Shown here piece after piece: positions 1 to 11,671 of a stretch of DNA of 64,000 bases. This DNA comes from Polynucleobacter meluiroseus (lineage in GTDB: Bacteria > Pseudomonadota > Gammaproteobacteria > Burkholderiales > Burkholderiaceae): assembly GCA_945901245.1 (NCBI GenBank), contig CAMDKY010000001.1, positions 1 through 64,000 of the forward strand, in the 5' to 3' direction. A model generated the notes under the pieces. The model was given only the letters and a program-made list of their open reading frames with translations. It did not search any database and was not told where the DNA came from. Every line of letters begins with the position of its first letter. Positions within the stretch are counted from its first letter, which is position 1. A program made the translations under genes and the position numbers.

Positions 1-20
1 AACCGCCCGAAGGCGGTTTC
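1..20 (-). terminator. Intrinsic terminator hairpin after typA
   Basis: Read on the minus strand, a seven-base-pair GC-rich stem (AACCGCC / GGCGGTT, 12-18 with 1-7) closes a TTCG tetraloop about 20 bases past the typA stop. The expected U-tract would lie outside the window, so termination is inferred from the stem and its position. Confidence 0.7.
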
Positions 21-38
21 GCTGGCATGCAAAGTAGC

Positions 39-1856
<1,818 letters not shown>

Positions 1857-1883
1857 GTGAAGCTTCTAAAGTTAAAAATAAGG

Positions 1884-2807
1884 TTAAGGGGCTTGTGAAA
1901 TCAAGCGTTTAGGGTGCAGTACGCCGGAACGCCAATCTGCCGTACCGATGAAATTATGGGGAGCCGCTGTAGCACGGTAAATGCGAACCAAGGCTTCAGC
2001 CAAAGGAAACTTCGCACTTGCGGCCAAAGGAACCCGTTGACCCATTTCCAAGCGTTTGGCTTGCTGTTCATCCACGGTAAGGTGGGGTAAGGTTTGCAAT
2101 AAGGCATCGATTGGTAAGACAAAATCCGCATGGTTTGTGCTTGAGCGCAATAGATCATCTAAAGAGATCGATTGACTCAAGCTCAAGTGACCAACCTCAC
2201 TGCGACGTAATCCGATTAAATGGGCGCCACAACCCAGTGCCGCACCCAAATCTTCTGCCAGAACCCGAATGTAAGTTCCTTTGCTGCAGCTCACCTCCAG
2301 GGTGGCATCGGGCCATTGCACATCGGTCCACTCGATGGAATGAATCACTACCGCACGGGCATCCCGCTCTAACTCGACTCCAGCGCGCGCATACTCATAT
2401 AGCGGCTTACCATCGCGCTTAAGAGCAGAATACATTGGCGGCACCTGCAGGATTGGTCCCGTAAGGGCTGGCAAAAGAGCATTTAAGGCCAAGCGAATGG
2501 CAGCGTCATCGGCAAACTGCGGCAAAGGAAAGGACGTCACAATCTGCCCTTCAGCATCACCTGTGTCGGTATTCGCACCAAAACGCACACGCGCAATGTA
2601 ACTCTTATCTGCGTCCAATAAGTCTTGTGAGTATTTGGTTGCCTCGCCCAAGCAAATCGGCAGTAAACCGGTTGCCATGGGGTCTAGGGTACCTGTGTGT
2701 CCGGCTTTATCGGCATTGAGTGCGCGCTTAACGGCGGTTACTGCGCCCTGCGAGCTCATACCGATCGGCTTATCCAGTAGCACGACTCCATCTAGGCGTT
2801 GGCGCAT
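1884..2807 (-). CDS. truB: tRNA pseudouridine-55 synthase TruB
   Basis: Converts U55 in the T-loop of tRNAs to pseudouridine. The 307-residue protein shows the TruB signature GHTGTLDPMATG near residues 36-47, with the catalytic Asp at about 42, and the KGTYIR motif of the fold further on. A C-terminal region of about 70 residues follows the catalytic domain, as in proteobacterial TruB. It starts 8 bases after the rbfA stop, so it is probably translated from the same message; rbfA-truB-typA order is common in Burkholderiaceae. Nothing unusual seen. Confidence 0.96.
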   Translation of the reverse strand: MRQRLDGVVLLDKPIGMSSQGAVTAVKRALNADKAGHTGTLDPMATGLLPICLGEATKYSQDLLDADKSYIARVRFGANTDTGDAEGQIVTSFPLPQFADDAAIRLALNALLPALTGPILQVPPMYSALKRDGKPLYEYARAGVELERDARAVVIHSIEWTDVQWPDATLEVSCSKGTYIRVLAEDLGAALGCGAHLIGLRRSEVGHLSLSQSISLDDLLRSSTNHADFVLPIDALLQTLPHLTVDEQQAKRLEMGQRVPLAASAKFPLAEALVRIYRATAAPHNFIGTADWRSGVLHPKRLISQAP

Positions 2808-2815
2808 GGGATAAC

Positions 2816-3175
2816 TCAGTCTTTACGGTCGCTGTCGACCGCTTGATCTATTAAACGGGACATTTCCATGCCACGCTCAACCGATACGTCATGTACGAAG
2901 TGCAGTGTTGGCACTGTATGGATATGCAAACGCTTAAATAACAGGGAGTGCAAATAACCGGCCTTATCTTGTAGGGCACTTAAGGCATGCTCAGGATCAG
3001 CACCCAGCACGGTAAAGAAGATTTTAGCGTGCGCTAAATCAGGAGAGAGCTCAACCCCTTGTAAGGTAATTAAACCCAAACTGGTGCTACGCAACTCGCG
3101 CGGAATCAGTTCAGCTAAGTCACGCTGAATTTGATCTGCTAAGCGTTGATTGCGATGGGGGCTCGTTTTATGCAT
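2816..3175 (-). CDS. rbfA: 30S ribosome-binding factor RbfA
   Basis: Small KH-fold factor that binds the 30S subunit and helps mature the 5' end of 16S rRNA. The 119-residue length is normal. The N-terminus with [17 protein letters not shown] and the central segment [13 protein letters not shown] match the family, as does the [13 protein letters not shown] strand near residue 90 (here VPTLHFVHD). It lies 17 bases after infB and 8 bases before truB in the conserved nusA-infB-rbfA-truB order, which supports the call. Confidence 0.95.
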   Translation of the reverse strand: MHKTSPHRNQRLADQIQRDLAELIPRELRSTSLGLITLQGVELSPDLAHAKIFFTVLGADPEHALSALQDKAGYLHSLLFKRLHIHTVPTLHFVHDVSVERGMEMSRLIDQAVDSDRKD

Positions 3176-3192
3176 AAAGAACGCAATCCGAA

Positions 3193-5958
3193 TTAGAGCG
3201 AACGCGCTACTTCAGTCACTTCAAATACCTCGAGCTGATCGCCCTCTTGAATGTCGTTGTAGCCTTTCAATGACAGACCGCACTCAACACCGGCGCGCAC
3301 TTCTTTGGCATCATCTTTAAAGCGCTTGAGTGAGTCGAGCTCGCCCGTCCAGATAACCACATTGTCACGTAGTAAGCGCACGCTTGAAGTACGCTTAACT
3401 AAGCCGTCAACGACCAAGCAACCTGCAATCGCGCCAACTTTAGATACCAAGAAGACTTGGCGAATCTCAACCAGACCCGTAATCTCTTCTTTCTTATCTG
3501 GCGTCAACATACCGCTCAAAGCCAACTTCACCTCATCAACCGCATCATAAATAATGTTGTGGTAACGAATGTCGACGCCATTGTTTTCAGCTAACTTACG
3601 CGCTAAGGCATCGGCGCGCGAATTGAACCCAATAATGACGGCTTTCGAAGCAACAGCTAAGTTGACATCGGTCTCCGTAATACCGCCGACACCGGCGTGC
3701 ACCACTTGTACTTTAACCTCAGGGGTCGATAGTTTTTGTAAAGACTGCGATAAGGCCTCTTGCGATCCTTGTACATCGGCTTTAATGATGATGGGCAATA
3801 GCTTGGCTTCCACGGCACCCTCTCCCATGTTTTCCATCATGGTTTCGAGTTTGACGGCCTGCTGTTTTGCCAACTTCACATCACGGAACTTGCCTTGACG
3901 GAAGAGTGCAATCTCGCGTGCTTTACGCTCATCGGGCACCACTTGCACCGACTCACCTGCAGCCGGCACTTCCGACAAACCCTGAATTTCTACCGGAATG
4001 GATGGTCCTGCTTCATTGCAGGGTTTCCCATTTTCATCGAGCATGGCGCGTACACGGCCAAAGGAGGATCCTGCCAAAATCATGTCACCGCGCTTCAGCG
4101 TTCCAGACTGAACCAAGACCGTTGCGACTGGTCCTTTGCCTTTGTCTAGGCGAGCTTCAATTACGAGGCCATGGGCTGGTGCATCTTTAGGCGCCTTCAG
4201 TTCTAGTACTTCAGCCTGCAGTAACACATTTTCCAATAAAGAATCAATGCCCTCACCACTTTTTGCAGAGACTGGAATAAACGGAATGTCGCCGCCGTAC
4301 TCTTCTGGTACAACCTGCTCAGCGACCAACTCTTGTTTGACGCGCTCCGGATTGGCTTCTGGTTTGTCGATTTTATTAATCGCCACCACAATCGGCACAC
4401 CCGCAGCTCTAGCATGCGCAATCGCTTCTTTGGTTTGTGGCATCACGCCGTCGTCCGCAGCGACCACCAAAATAACAATGTCGGTTGCTTTTGCGCCGCG
4501 AGCACGCATGGCAGTAAATGCCTCATGACCTGGTGTATCCAAGAAAGTAATAACACCACGTGGTGTTTCAACGTGGTATGCACCAATGTGCTGAGTAATG
4601 CCGCCAGCCTCACCGGATGCCACTTTAGCCAAGCGGATCTTATCCAGCAAGGATGTTTTTCCATGATCAACGTGGCCCATCACCGTCACTACCGGTGGGC
4701 GACTGAGTAACTCTGCATCGTGTCCAGTAATACCGAGATCCAAATCAGGATCATCGAGTTTGGCTGCAAAGGCCTTATGGCCCATTTCTTCGACCAAAAT
4801 CATTGCTGTGTCTTGATCAAGTACCTGATTGATCGTGACCATTTGGCCCATGCCCATCAGTAATTTAATTACTTCAGCACTTTTGACCGACATGCTGTGC
4901 GCTAAATCGGCAACGGTAATGGTTTCCGGTATATGTACATCACGCACCACGGGTTCGGTTGGTACCTGAAAGTTAGTATCGGCATTGCTGTCGGAGCTTT
5001 GGCGCTGACGCTTATTGCGTCCACCGCCTGCACGCCAACCACCGCCGACACCACCAGAGCTATCGCCACGGGTCTTCAAGCCACCAGCGCGCTTGGCGCC
5101 TTCTTCTTGCCAAGTCGACGATGTTTCAGATGATTTAATTAGCTTGCCACCCACCTTAGCAGGGGTCTTTTTCTTATCGTCAGCGCCCTCAACTTTGAGT
5201 GGCTTATGCAGCGTGCCTTTTTTGGCATCTTCAGCAGCCACTTCACTGGGTGCTTTGAGAACACGTGCAGGAGCGCTCATCATGTCGCGAATCGCCAATG
5301 CTTCTGCTTCCGCTGCAGCGCGGCGCAAACGAATATCTGCTATCTGCTTTTCACTGGCAGCAGCCAATTCTTTTGCTGCTAAATCTTTCTTCTTTTTTGC
5401 ATCCACTGCTTCAGCCGTTTGCGCAGCCTTAGCCTTACCAGCACTGGGCTTGACATCGTCTGGTACAGCAGCTGCTTTTTGGCGGGCGTCTTCAGCCGCT
5501 TTCATTTCCGCTTCTTGGCGTGCCAATAACTCCGCTTGGCGGGTGGCTTCTGCAGCCCGTTTCTCTAGTTCTTCTTCAGACAATATCGGCTTGCTGGGTG
5601 CCGTTACTACTGGCTTGATTTCCTCAGGCACTTCTTCTGGCTTGGGCGCTTCATCGCCACGCTTAACCAGCACGCGCTTTTTACGAACCTCAATCTGAAC
5701 CGTGCGCGTTTTTCCAGTGGAATCTGCCTGGCGGATCTCCGAAGTTTCCCGCTTGGTGAGGGTAATCTTTTTACGCGCGCCAGTATCTACACTGCCATGC
5801 TCTTTTTGCAAATGCTCGAGCAATACGGTCTTATCTTTCTCCGTAATCTTGGCTTCTTCCGAATCTTTATTGATTCCAGCTGCCTTTAATTGATCCAAGA
5901 GGTCGGCTGAAGTGCGCTTAAGCTCCTGAGCAAGTTCTTTTATTGTGGTCGTTGCCAT
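3193..5958 (-). CDS. infB: Translation initiation factor IF-2
   Basis: GTPase that places initiator fMet-tRNA on the ribosome. In the 921-residue protein the N-terminal IF2_N domain is followed by a long charged Ala/Lys/Glu-rich linker (about residues 100-320, probably helical), a Gly/Arg-rich patch near 300-318, a second IF2_N domain, and the G domain with GHVDHGKTS at about 428-436, DTPGH and NKID. The C-terminal domains that bind fMet-tRNA are present. ATG at 5958 has a good GAGGGGAAG ribosome binding site. It sits 10 bases after nusA. The long Ala-rich linker leaves open frames on the opposite strand that are not genes. Confidence 0.98.
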   Translation of the reverse strand: MATTTIKELAQELKRTSADLLDQLKAAGINKDSEEAKITEKDKTVLLEHLQKEHGSVDTGARKKITLTKRETSEIRQADSTGKTRTVQIEVRKKRVLVKRGDEAPKPEEVPEEIKPVVTAPSKPILSEEELEKRAAEATRQAELLARQEAEMKAAEDARQKAAAVPDDVKPSAGKAKAAQTAEAVDAKKKKDLAAKELAAASEKQIADIRLRRAAAEAEALAIRDMMSAPARVLKAPSEVAAEDAKKGTLHKPLKVEGADDKKKTPAKVGGKLIKSSETSSTWQEEGAKRAGGLKTRGDSSGGVGGGWRAGGGRNKRQRQSSDSNADTNFQVPTEPVVRDVHIPETITVADLAHSMSVKSAEVIKLLMGMGQMVTINQVLDQDTAMILVEEMGHKAFAAKLDDPDLDLGITGHDAELLSRPPVVTVMGHVDHGKTSLLDKIRLAKVASGEAGGITQHIGAYHVETPRGVITFLDTPGHEAFTAMRARGAKATDIVILVVAADDGVMPQTKEAIAHARAAGVPIVVAINKIDKPEANPERVKQELVAEQVVPEEYGGDIPFIPVSAKSGEGIDSLLENVLLQAEVLELKAPKDAPAHGLVIEARLDKGKGPVATVLVQSGTLKRGDMILAGSSFGRVRAMLDENGKPCNEAGPSIPVEIQGLSEVPAAGESVQVVPDERKAREIALFRQGKFRDVKLAKQQAVKLETMMENMGEGAVEAKLLPIIIKADVQGSQEALSQSLQKLSTPEVKVQVVHAGVGGITETDVNLAVASKAVIIGFNSRADALARKLAENNGVDIRYHNIIYDAVDEVKLALSGMLTPDKKEEITGLVEIRQVFLVSKVGAIAGCLVVDGLVKRTSSVRLLRDNVVIWTGELDSLKRFKDDAKEVRAGVECGLSLKGYNDIQEGDQLEVFEVTEVARSL

Positions 5959-5968
5959 GCACTTCCCC

Positions 5969-7447
5969 TCATGAAGTAAACCAATGTTCGCGCGCTTTCA
6001 TGATGAGCGTTTTCGCTGTTTCTTCGTCAATTTGTGTCGCCTCAACTAGCTCATCAACAGCCAGTTCAGCAAGGTCGTCACGGGTATGAACTTGATTGTC
6101 GGCCAGCTTGGCAATCAACTCCGTCGTCATTCCTTCAAGGGAACGTAAATCTTGGGATACCTCACCCACGCGCTCTTCTTTGGCTAACTCCATCGTTAGC
6201 AAGGAATCACGGGCACGGGTCCGCAGTTCGTTCACGGTATCTTCATCAAAGGCATCGATCTCGAGCATCTCACTCAGGGGAACGTAGGCTACTTCCTCGA
6301 GCGTATTAAAGCCTTCTTCAATCAAAATATCGGCTACTTCTTGATCAACGTCGAGCTTATCCATGAAGATTTGGCGCACGATCGCCACTTCTTTTTCGGT
6401 TTTATCTGCCGACTCTTCTGGCGTCATGATGTTGATCTGCCAGCCGGTTAATTCACTGGCTAAGCGAACGTTTTGACCACTACGGCCAATCGCGATGGCC
6501 AAGTTTTCCTCGTCCACAACCACGTCCATTGCATGACGCTCTTCGTCAACCACAATCGATGAGACCTGGGCTGGCGCTAATGCACCAATCACAAACTGTG
6601 CTGGGTCTTCAGACCACAACACAATATCCACTGCCTCGCCAGCCACTTCATTGCGAACCGCTGTGACCCGAGTTCCTCGTACGCCAACGCAGGTTCCAAT
6701 CGGATCTATGCGTTTGTCGTAGGTGACCACTGCGATCTTGGCGCGAACACCAGGGTCGCGGGCGGCGCCTTTGAGCTCTAACAAGCCTTGCTCAATCTCT
6801 GGTACTTCATTTTCAAATAACTTGATCAAAAACTCTGGGCAAGTACGCGATAGCTCAATTTGCGGGCCACGGACTTCGCGGTCCACTTTTAAAATGTAAG
6901 CGCGTACGCGGTCACCAGAACGTAAATTCTCTTTTGGAATCATCTGGTCACGGCGCAGCAATGCTTCTACTCGGCCTGACTCGATGATGAGGCCGTTCTT
7001 ATCAGCACGCTTCACGGTACCAGTCATCACCAACTCTCCACGCTCGAGGTAATCATTCAGAATTTGCTCGCGCTCGGCATCGCGGATGCGCTGCAAGATC
7101 ACTTGCTTAGCGGCTTGCGCGCCGATACGGCCAAAGGCTAAGGACTCAATCTGCTCTTCAATGAACTCACCCACTTCCATGTCCGGAAATTGCTCTTGAG
7201 CCTCAAACAACAGGATTTCTTTATCCGGTTCTTGTAAACCGGCTTCGCTCGGAACGACTAACCAGCGGCGAAAGCTTTCGTATTCGCCGGATTCACGATC
7301 GATACCAACGCGAATATCAACATCTTCTTCGTAGCGTTTTTTTGTAGCCGATGCGAGTGCAAGCTCGAGCGCCTCGAACACAATTTCACGATCAACGTTT
7401 TTTTCACGCGCAAGCGCGTCGGCCAACATGAGAACTTCACGACTCAT
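5969..7447 (-). CDS. nusA: Transcription elongation/termination factor NusA
   Basis: Binds RNA polymerase and nascent RNA, controls pausing, intrinsic termination and antitermination. The 492-residue length matches proteobacterial NusA with both C-terminal acidic repeats: an N-terminal polymerase-binding domain, an S1 domain around residues 135-200, two KH domains ([12 protein letters not shown] and [14 protein letters not shown] motifs), then two helix-hairpin-helix-like acidic repeats after residue 360. The start ATG overlaps the rimP stop in ATGA, so rimP and nusA are translationally coupled. The operon leader upstream contains an intrinsic terminator on which NusA itself could act. Confidence 0.97.
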   Translation of the reverse strand: MSREVLMLADALAREKNVDREIVFEALELALASATKKRYEEDVDIRVGIDRESGEYESFRRWLVVPSEAGLQEPDKEILLFEAQEQFPDMEVGEFIEEQIESLAFGRIGAQAAKQVILQRIRDAEREQILNDYLERGELVMTGTVKRADKNGLIIESGRVEALLRRDQMIPKENLRSGDRVRAYILKVDREVRGPQIELSRTCPEFLIKLFENEVPEIEQGLLELKGAARDPGVRAKIAVVTYDKRIDPIGTCVGVRGTRVTAVRNEVAGEAVDIVLWSEDPAQFVIGALAPAQVSSIVVDEERHAMDVVVDEENLAIAIGRSGQNVRLASELTGWQINIMTPEESADKTEKEVAIVRQIFMDKLDVDQEVADILIEEGFNTLEEVAYVPLSEMLEIDAFDEDTVNELRTRARDSLLTMELAKEERVGEVSQDLRSLEGMTTELIAKLADNQVHTRDDLAELAVDELVEATQIDEETAKTLIMKAREHWFTS

Positions 7448-7935
7448 GATTTTCTTCCTTTGAAATCAATGACAGGGACAAGCCGAGTCTTATCGACCTC
7501 GGCAAGGGAAAACTCCAACTGAGACTCTGCACCATCGCTCGCCTCAAACAACAAACCAAACTTGGCATCGGGGGAATCAACGCTACCGGCGATGAGCCCT
7601 TCCAATACCCCACGAAAATTCTTACGGCCAGAAACCGCCATGCGTAACTTCAAATCCACTTCAAAACCCGTAAAGCGCACAAAATCAGCCGCACTTTTCA
7701 CCGGACGATCAAGTCCAGGTGACGAGATCTCAAGTCGCTCATACGGAATGTTTTCCACCGGCAGGGAGTAACTCAACTGGTGACTTACTTTTTCACAATC
7801 TTCAACCGTAATTAACCGTTCGAAGTCTTGATTCTCAATCGTCACGCGTAGCAAACCGCCGGCTTCGCGCTCGATATCGACCAGCGCATAACCTAGGTTT
7901 TCCAACTCGGCAGAAATAATCTGCTGCTCTCGCAC
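7444..7935 (-). CDS. rimP: Ribosome maturation factor RimP
   Basis: Needed for 30S subunit assembly. The 163-residue protein carries the family segments [19 protein letters not shown] and [12 protein letters not shown] near residues 14-80. The start is GTG at 7935, preceded at good distance by AAGGGGC; no in-frame ATG gives a better N-terminus. It is the first gene of the rimP-nusA-infB-rbfA-truB-typA run and lies directly after a terminator-like hairpin in the leader. Confidence 0.94.
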   Translation of the reverse strand: MREQQIISAELENLGYALVDIEREAGGLLRVTIENQDFERLITVEDCEKVSHQLSYSLPVENIPYERLEISSPGLDRPVKSAADFVRFTGFEVDLKLRMAVSGRKNFRGVLEGLIAGSVDSPDAKFGLLFEASDGAESQLEFSLAEVDKTRLVPVIDFKGRKS

Positions 7936-7959
7936 AACGCCCCTTGCTACAAAATTGGC

Positions 7960-7985
7960 AAAAAAAAATGGGCCTCAAAGCCCAT
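7960..7985 (-). terminator. Intrinsic terminator in the rimP operon leader
   Basis: On the minus strand a six-base-pair stem ATGGGC / GCCCAT with a six-base loop is followed by nine T residues, a textbook Rho-independent terminator. It ends about 25 bases before the rimP GTG and lies downstream of a likely -10 element, so it would act as an attenuator for rimP-nusA-infB rather than only as the end of the rluB message. Confidence 0.75.
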
Positions 7986-8084
7986 ATTCCGAACTACAGA
8001 ACAGGCCAGCTTACGTTGATCGCAACATCAGCCGGTAACTACTCCACTGCAAACTACCTCATCGCATGTACGACCGAGATTATA
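7986..8084 (-). promoter_or_regulatory. Promoter and structured leader of the rimP-nusA-infB operon
   Basis: A perfect TATAAT lies at 8079-8084 (minus). A TTGACT at 8105-8110, overlapping the last rluB codons, is 20 bases further up, which is longer than ideal, so the -35 assignment is uncertain. Transcription should start near 8071. The leader contains a strong hairpin at 8006-8035: CCGGCT pairs AGCTGG, then a 3x3 internal loop, then GTTG/CAAC with a CGAT loop. It is followed by the terminator at 7960-7985. I see no tRNA here, unlike the metY gene in front of the E. coli operon. Confidence 0.6.
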
Positions 8085-8111
8085 GCTGACTAAACCCGTT
8101 CTTGAGTCAAA

Positions 8112-9848
8112 TCAGAAGCTTTCGCCTGGGTTTCGTGGCTTTTTCGGGCCCCGATTGAAGGGTTTTCGCCCTTTAGGGGCGCCCCGCTTTGGTCCGCCTG
8201 CGCCTGGTCCCTGAGGGGATTGGGGATTGAATGCGTGACCATGGTGCACCTTTTTGGCCCTGCCGCCGGCGCCCGCCCCTTGGCCGCCTGATCTAGCTCC
8301 TTGACCCTGACCTTGACCACGACCTCGTCCTGCTTGGCCTTGACCTTGACCGCCACCCCCTGGTTTCACATTTTTACCTTGGTGCGTTAGCCCGTGGTGC
8401 TGATTGGCCATGGTTAATGCTTCGCGTGAGCCCCAATACGAAACCGAGGTTTGCATTGGATCGGGTTGGAAGTCATCGCCTCTAGCTTGATTGGAATCAC
8501 TGCGACCCGATTGATTGGAGCGGCCTTTTTCACTAGCTTGGGGCACTTTCAGTCCAGCTGCTTTCATGAGCTGCGCAACACCCTCATTTGGAATCTCTTC
8601 CCATTTGCCACGACGCAGGCGTGGAGGCAATAAAAAGATGCCATAACGCGTACGAATCAGCCTCGAAACCGTATGGCCGCTTGCCTCAAACATGCGCCGC
8701 ACCTCACGGTTGCGGCCTTCCGTTAAGGCAACGTGATACCAGCGATTGGCCCCATCGCCACCGCCAGAGGCGAGCCGCAGAAAACGTGCCTGGCCATCAT
8801 CTAACTGAATACCTGTTTTCAATTGCGACTGCTGCTCATCACTGAGCTCACCCAAAATACGCACCGCGTATTCACGCTCGACGCCATAGCGGGGATGCAT
8901 CAAACGGTTAGCTAGCTCACCCGAAGTTGTAAACAGCAGTAAGCCTTCGGTGTTGAAGTCAAGGCGACCGACTGCAATCCAGCGGCCTTGACGCGGCTTC
9001 GGCAGACGATCAAATACCGTAGGACGGCCTTCTGGATCTGCTTGACTGACGATTTCACCAGAGGGCTTGTGATACAAAATGACGCGCGGTGGCTTAGTCT
9101 GAATCTTGCGGTGCACAGCCTTGCCATTAATGCGAACCTGATCGGTTGGGCCAACCCGCTGACCAATGTGCGCTGGCATGCCATTAACAGACACGCGCCC
9201 TTGCACAATTAAATCTTCCATCTCGCGGCGCGAACCCATGCCGACGTCCGCCAGTACTTTATGTAGCTTAACGGTGTCCTCGTCATCGGCATCATCATCA
9301 AGGCCGTCTAAATCAGACCAGACCTCATCCCGTAAGCTGAGTGGCAACTCATCCACGTTCGAAAACTGCAAGCTACTCATCTCGTCGTCTGTGGGGCCAT
9401 CGAGGTCATCGTGGTCCTGCTGGCGGTTGGTATTGTGCTCCACGCCAGCCTGATGCGAGACGGCGATTTCATCGGATGAATTCGCGAAATCCGAATTGGG
9501 ATTGCTTGATTCCAACTCAGGCGCATCCAGCGCGGCATCAAACTCACCCGAAACCACTGAAGCAAATAAGGCGTCGCTTTGAGCAGGATCAAATGTGGGT
9601 TTTACTTTCTGTTCGCTTGGAGCATGCGGTGTACGCTCACCCCCCTCGGAACGAGGAGGTCTGTCGCCACGCGGCTTGCGATTCTTAAAAGGGTGTTTGC
9701 CAAAGCGGCGGGGCCGACGCTCGCCCTGCTCACCACTCGGAGCATCGCTTTTTTGCTCTGAGTCGGAGGAACTGGCACTAGCCTCGTTACTAGCTGGCGC
9801 TGTATTTATATGGGTTACTTCAGGATTGGTATCGTTGGAACGTGTCAT
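8112..9848 (-). CDS. rluB: 23S rRNA pseudouridine synthase RluB with long disordered tails
   Basis: RsuA/RluB-family enzyme that makes pseudouridine 2605 in 23S rRNA. In 578 residues the S4 RNA-binding domain begins near residue 193 ([16 protein letters not shown]) and the catalytic GRLDFNTEG lies at about 294-302 with Asp297. The enzyme core therefore occupies only about 193-430. It is preceded by a 190-residue tail, basic first and then acidic (ending in a D/E run), and followed by a 140-residue Gly/Gln/Arg-rich tail with RGG-like and GQGQ stretches. The start overlaps the scpB stop by one base. RluE or RsuA specificity cannot be excluded, but the neighbourhood with scpB is typical for rluB. 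Confidence 0.92.
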   Translation of the reverse strand: MTRSNDTNPEVTHINTAPASNEASASSSDSEQKSDAPSGEQGERRPRRFGKHPFKNRKPRGDRPPRSEGGERTPHAPSEQKVKPTFDPAQSDALFASVVSGEFDAALDAPELESSNPNSDFANSSDEIAVSHQAGVEHNTNRQQDHDDLDGPTDDEMSSLQFSNVDELPLSLRDEVWSDLDGLDDDADDEDTVKLHKVLADVGMGSRREMEDLIVQGRVSVNGMPAHIGQRVGPTDQVRINGKAVHRKIQTKPPRVILYHKPSGEIVSQADPEGRPTVFDRLPKPRQGRWIAVGRLDFNTEGLLLFTTSGELANRLMHPRYGVEREYAVRILGELSDEQQSQLKTGIQLDDGQARFLRLASGGGDGANRWYHVALTEGRNREVRRMFEASGHTVSRLIRTRYGIFLLPPRLRRGKWEEIPNEGVAQLMKAAGLKVPQASEKGRSNQSGRSDSNQARGDDFQPDPMQTSVSYWGSREALTMANQHHGLTHQGKNVKPGGGGQGQGQAGRGRGQGQGQGARSGGQGAGAGGRAKKVHHGHAFNPQSPQGPGAGGPKRGAPKGRKPFNRGPKKPRNPGESF

Positions 9849-10540
9849 TAATGGCTTGGGTTCTTATCTGTTGGCTGAGCATCGTGCTCAGCACTGGACT
9901 CTTGGCTGGAATCTATTTCAACTGCGGATGAATCTACTAAGGCATTGCCTTCGTCCATAGTGATCACCGTATCGACTGTGGCGGATTCATCAAACTCGAT
10001 CACGCCTTGACCGAGCGATTCAAAGGTCGGTGCCGCGTCCTCCAGTAAGGGCAAGCTTTGTAAATTGGGCAAACTGAGATCATCCAGAAACTGTTTGGTC
10101 GTGGCATACAACCCAGGACGACCGATGGTCTCCTTATGGCCAATCACTTCAACCCAGCCGCGATCCTCTAACTGCCGCATGACATTGCTGCTGACAGCAA
10201 CGCCGCGAATTTCTTCAATCTCGCCACGGGTAACGGGCTGACGGTAGGCAATGATGGCCAAGGTTTCCATCACCGCACGGGAATACCGAGGTGGCTTTTC
10301 TGGAGTGAGGCGATCTAAATACTCGCGCATCGCTAATCTGCTCTGAAAACGCCAACCGGTAGCAATGTGGACTAGCTCCATGCCTTTGCCTTGCCAATCC
10401 GCCTGAAGCGCCAGCAGCGCCTCCTCGATCTCTGCTGGACTTGCCTCATCCACAAACAGGCGTATGAGATCCATCGCAGTGATGGGCTCTTGCGCGCACA
10501 AGAGGGCTGTTTCGATAACGCGTTTTTTGTGATCGTCCAT
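9848..10540 (-). CDS. scpB: Chromosome segregation and condensation protein ScpB
   Basis: Winged-helix kleisin partner of the SMC-ScpA complex that organises and segregates the nucleoid. The N-terminal segment [16 protein letters not shown] and the later [10 protein letters not shown]...[14 protein letters not shown] are diagnostic winged-helix parts. The acidic C-terminal 60 residues are probably disordered. I chose the ATG at 10540, which gives the family-like N-terminus; an ATG 12 codons upstream (10576) would add an Arg-rich stretch without a better ribosome binding site. The stop overlaps the rluB start. Confidence 0.92.
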   Translation of the reverse strand: MDDHKKRVIETALLCAQEPITAMDLIRLFVDEASPAEIEEALLALQADWQGKGMELVHIATGWRFQSRLAMREYLDRLTPEKPPRYSRAVMETLAIIAYRQPVTRGEIEEIRGVAVSSNVMRQLEDRGWVEVIGHKETIGRPGLYATTKQFLDDLSLPNLQSLPLLEDAAPTFESLGQGVIEFDESATVDTVITMDEGNALVDSSAVEIDSSQESSAEHDAQPTDKNPSH

Positions 10541-10771
10541 AAAATTCGGCCTAACAGGTCTAAGCCTGCGTGGCATTAAAAGGGGTATCCGTCATGGGTT
10601 TGGGGTGTTCGCTAGCTGCTTCAGGCAATCGTCCAGGGTGACTTCATGGGTCAGGTGTTGGGCTGGGCGTAGATGACTGAGCGGATACGGCATACACAAA
10701 ACTCACAGGTGGATTCATGTAATTGGTTCACTAGTTGCCCCATTATAGGGGAGGCTCCCTACAATAGCCAA
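10541..10771. promoter_or_regulatory. Divergent intergenic region between scpB and the patatin gene
   Basis: No gene is seen in these 231 bases. On the plus strand TTGGTT (10723-10728) and TATAGG (10745-10750) are 16 bases apart and could form the patatin promoter. A second candidate -10, TACAAT at 10760-10765, ends 6 bases before the patatin ATG. Neither can be chosen over the other from sequence alone. Confidence 0.35.
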
Positions 10772-11671
10772 ATGGAATCGAACAAAGCAATCCCGGCCCT
10801 GAATCCCAAGCGGCGCCATTTTTTAGGTTTAGCCTCGGTATTGGCTGGCGTTGGCACCCTGGGTTTGAGTTCCTGCGCCACCGCTCCCCCTAAAAAACCG
10901 GTCCTTGGCCTGGTTCTGGGTGCCGGCGCGGCGCGCGGCTTTGCCCACATCGGCGTGATTAAAGCCCTAGAGGCTCAGGGCATTTCCCCTAATATCGTAG
11001 TAGGTAGCAGTGCGGGGAGCGTAATCGCTGCCCTGTACGCCTCAGGCCTGAGCGGTAATGAGCTCAATCGCATTGCGCTCACCCTTGATGAGGCCGCGAT
11101 TGCCGACTGGGGCATGCCGTTTGCGGGACGTTTTGGTGGCTTGATTAAAGGTGATGCGCTGCAAGCAATGATTAATCGGGAAGTGAAGAACCGAACTATT
11201 GAACAAATGCGTACCCCTTGGGGTCTTGTTGCAACTGACCTGCAGTCTGGCAAAGGTGTGTTATTCCAGCGCGGCGACACCGGTATGGCAGTTCGCGCAT
11301 CGTGCAGCATTCCAGGGGTATTTCAGCCCACCACCATTCAAGGGCGAGAGTATGTCGACGGCGGCTTGGTGGCACCGGTGCCAGTGCAGTTTGCAAAACA
11401 AATGGGGGCAACGGTGGTCATTGCCGTCTCTATATCCAGTGAGCCTGGGCAACAAAATGCCAGTGGTACTCTAGGGGTGCTCCAGCAAACCATTGCCATC
11501 ATGCAGCAAAGCATTAACGCCTATGAGTTACAAAGCGCCAACATTGTGATCCAACCAAAACTGCATCAGATGGGCGGGGCTGACTTTAAGTCAAGAAGTG
11601 CTGCCATACTGGCTGGGGAGATTGCCACTCAAGAAAGAATGGCGCAGATAAAAGCGCTAGTTGGCGCCTAA
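10772..11671 (+). CDS. Patatin-like phospholipase, Tat-type lipoprotein (RssA family)
   Basis: Predicted serine acyl hydrolase with a Ser-Asp dyad. The start ATG at 10772 gives MESNKA and then a twin-arginine signal KRRHFLG, a hydrophobic stretch and a lipobox LSSC at about residues 29-32, so the protein looks Tat-exported and lipidated. The mature part has the patatin oxyanion loop GAGAARG, the nucleophile motif GSSAG and the Asp motif YVDGG. Length 299. There is no good Shine-Dalgarno. An upstream in-frame ATG at 10673 would bury the signal peptide and was not used. Its end overlaps the convergent NlpC/P60 gene by four bases. Confidence 0.88.
   Translation: MESNKAIPALNPKRRHFLGLASVLAGVGTLGLSSCATAPPKKPVLGLVLGAGAARGFAHIGVIKALEAQGISPNIVVGSSAGSVIAALYASGLSGNELNRIALTLDEAAIADWGMPFAGRFGGLIKGDALQAMINREVKNRTIEQMRTPWGLVATDLQSGKGVLFQRGDTGMAVRASCSIPGVFQPTTIQGREYVDGGLVAPVPVQFAKQMGATVVIAVSISSEPGQQNASGTLGVLQQTIAIMQQSINAYELQSANIVIQPKLHQMGGADFKSRSAAILAGEIATQERMAQIKALVGA

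Noticed and set aside
5015..5698. Open frame of 227 codons opposite the infB linker
   Set aside because: It is the complement of the Ala/Lys/Glu-rich IF-2 linker and reads as low-complexity Ser/Ala/Phe; no ribosome binding site or family motif.
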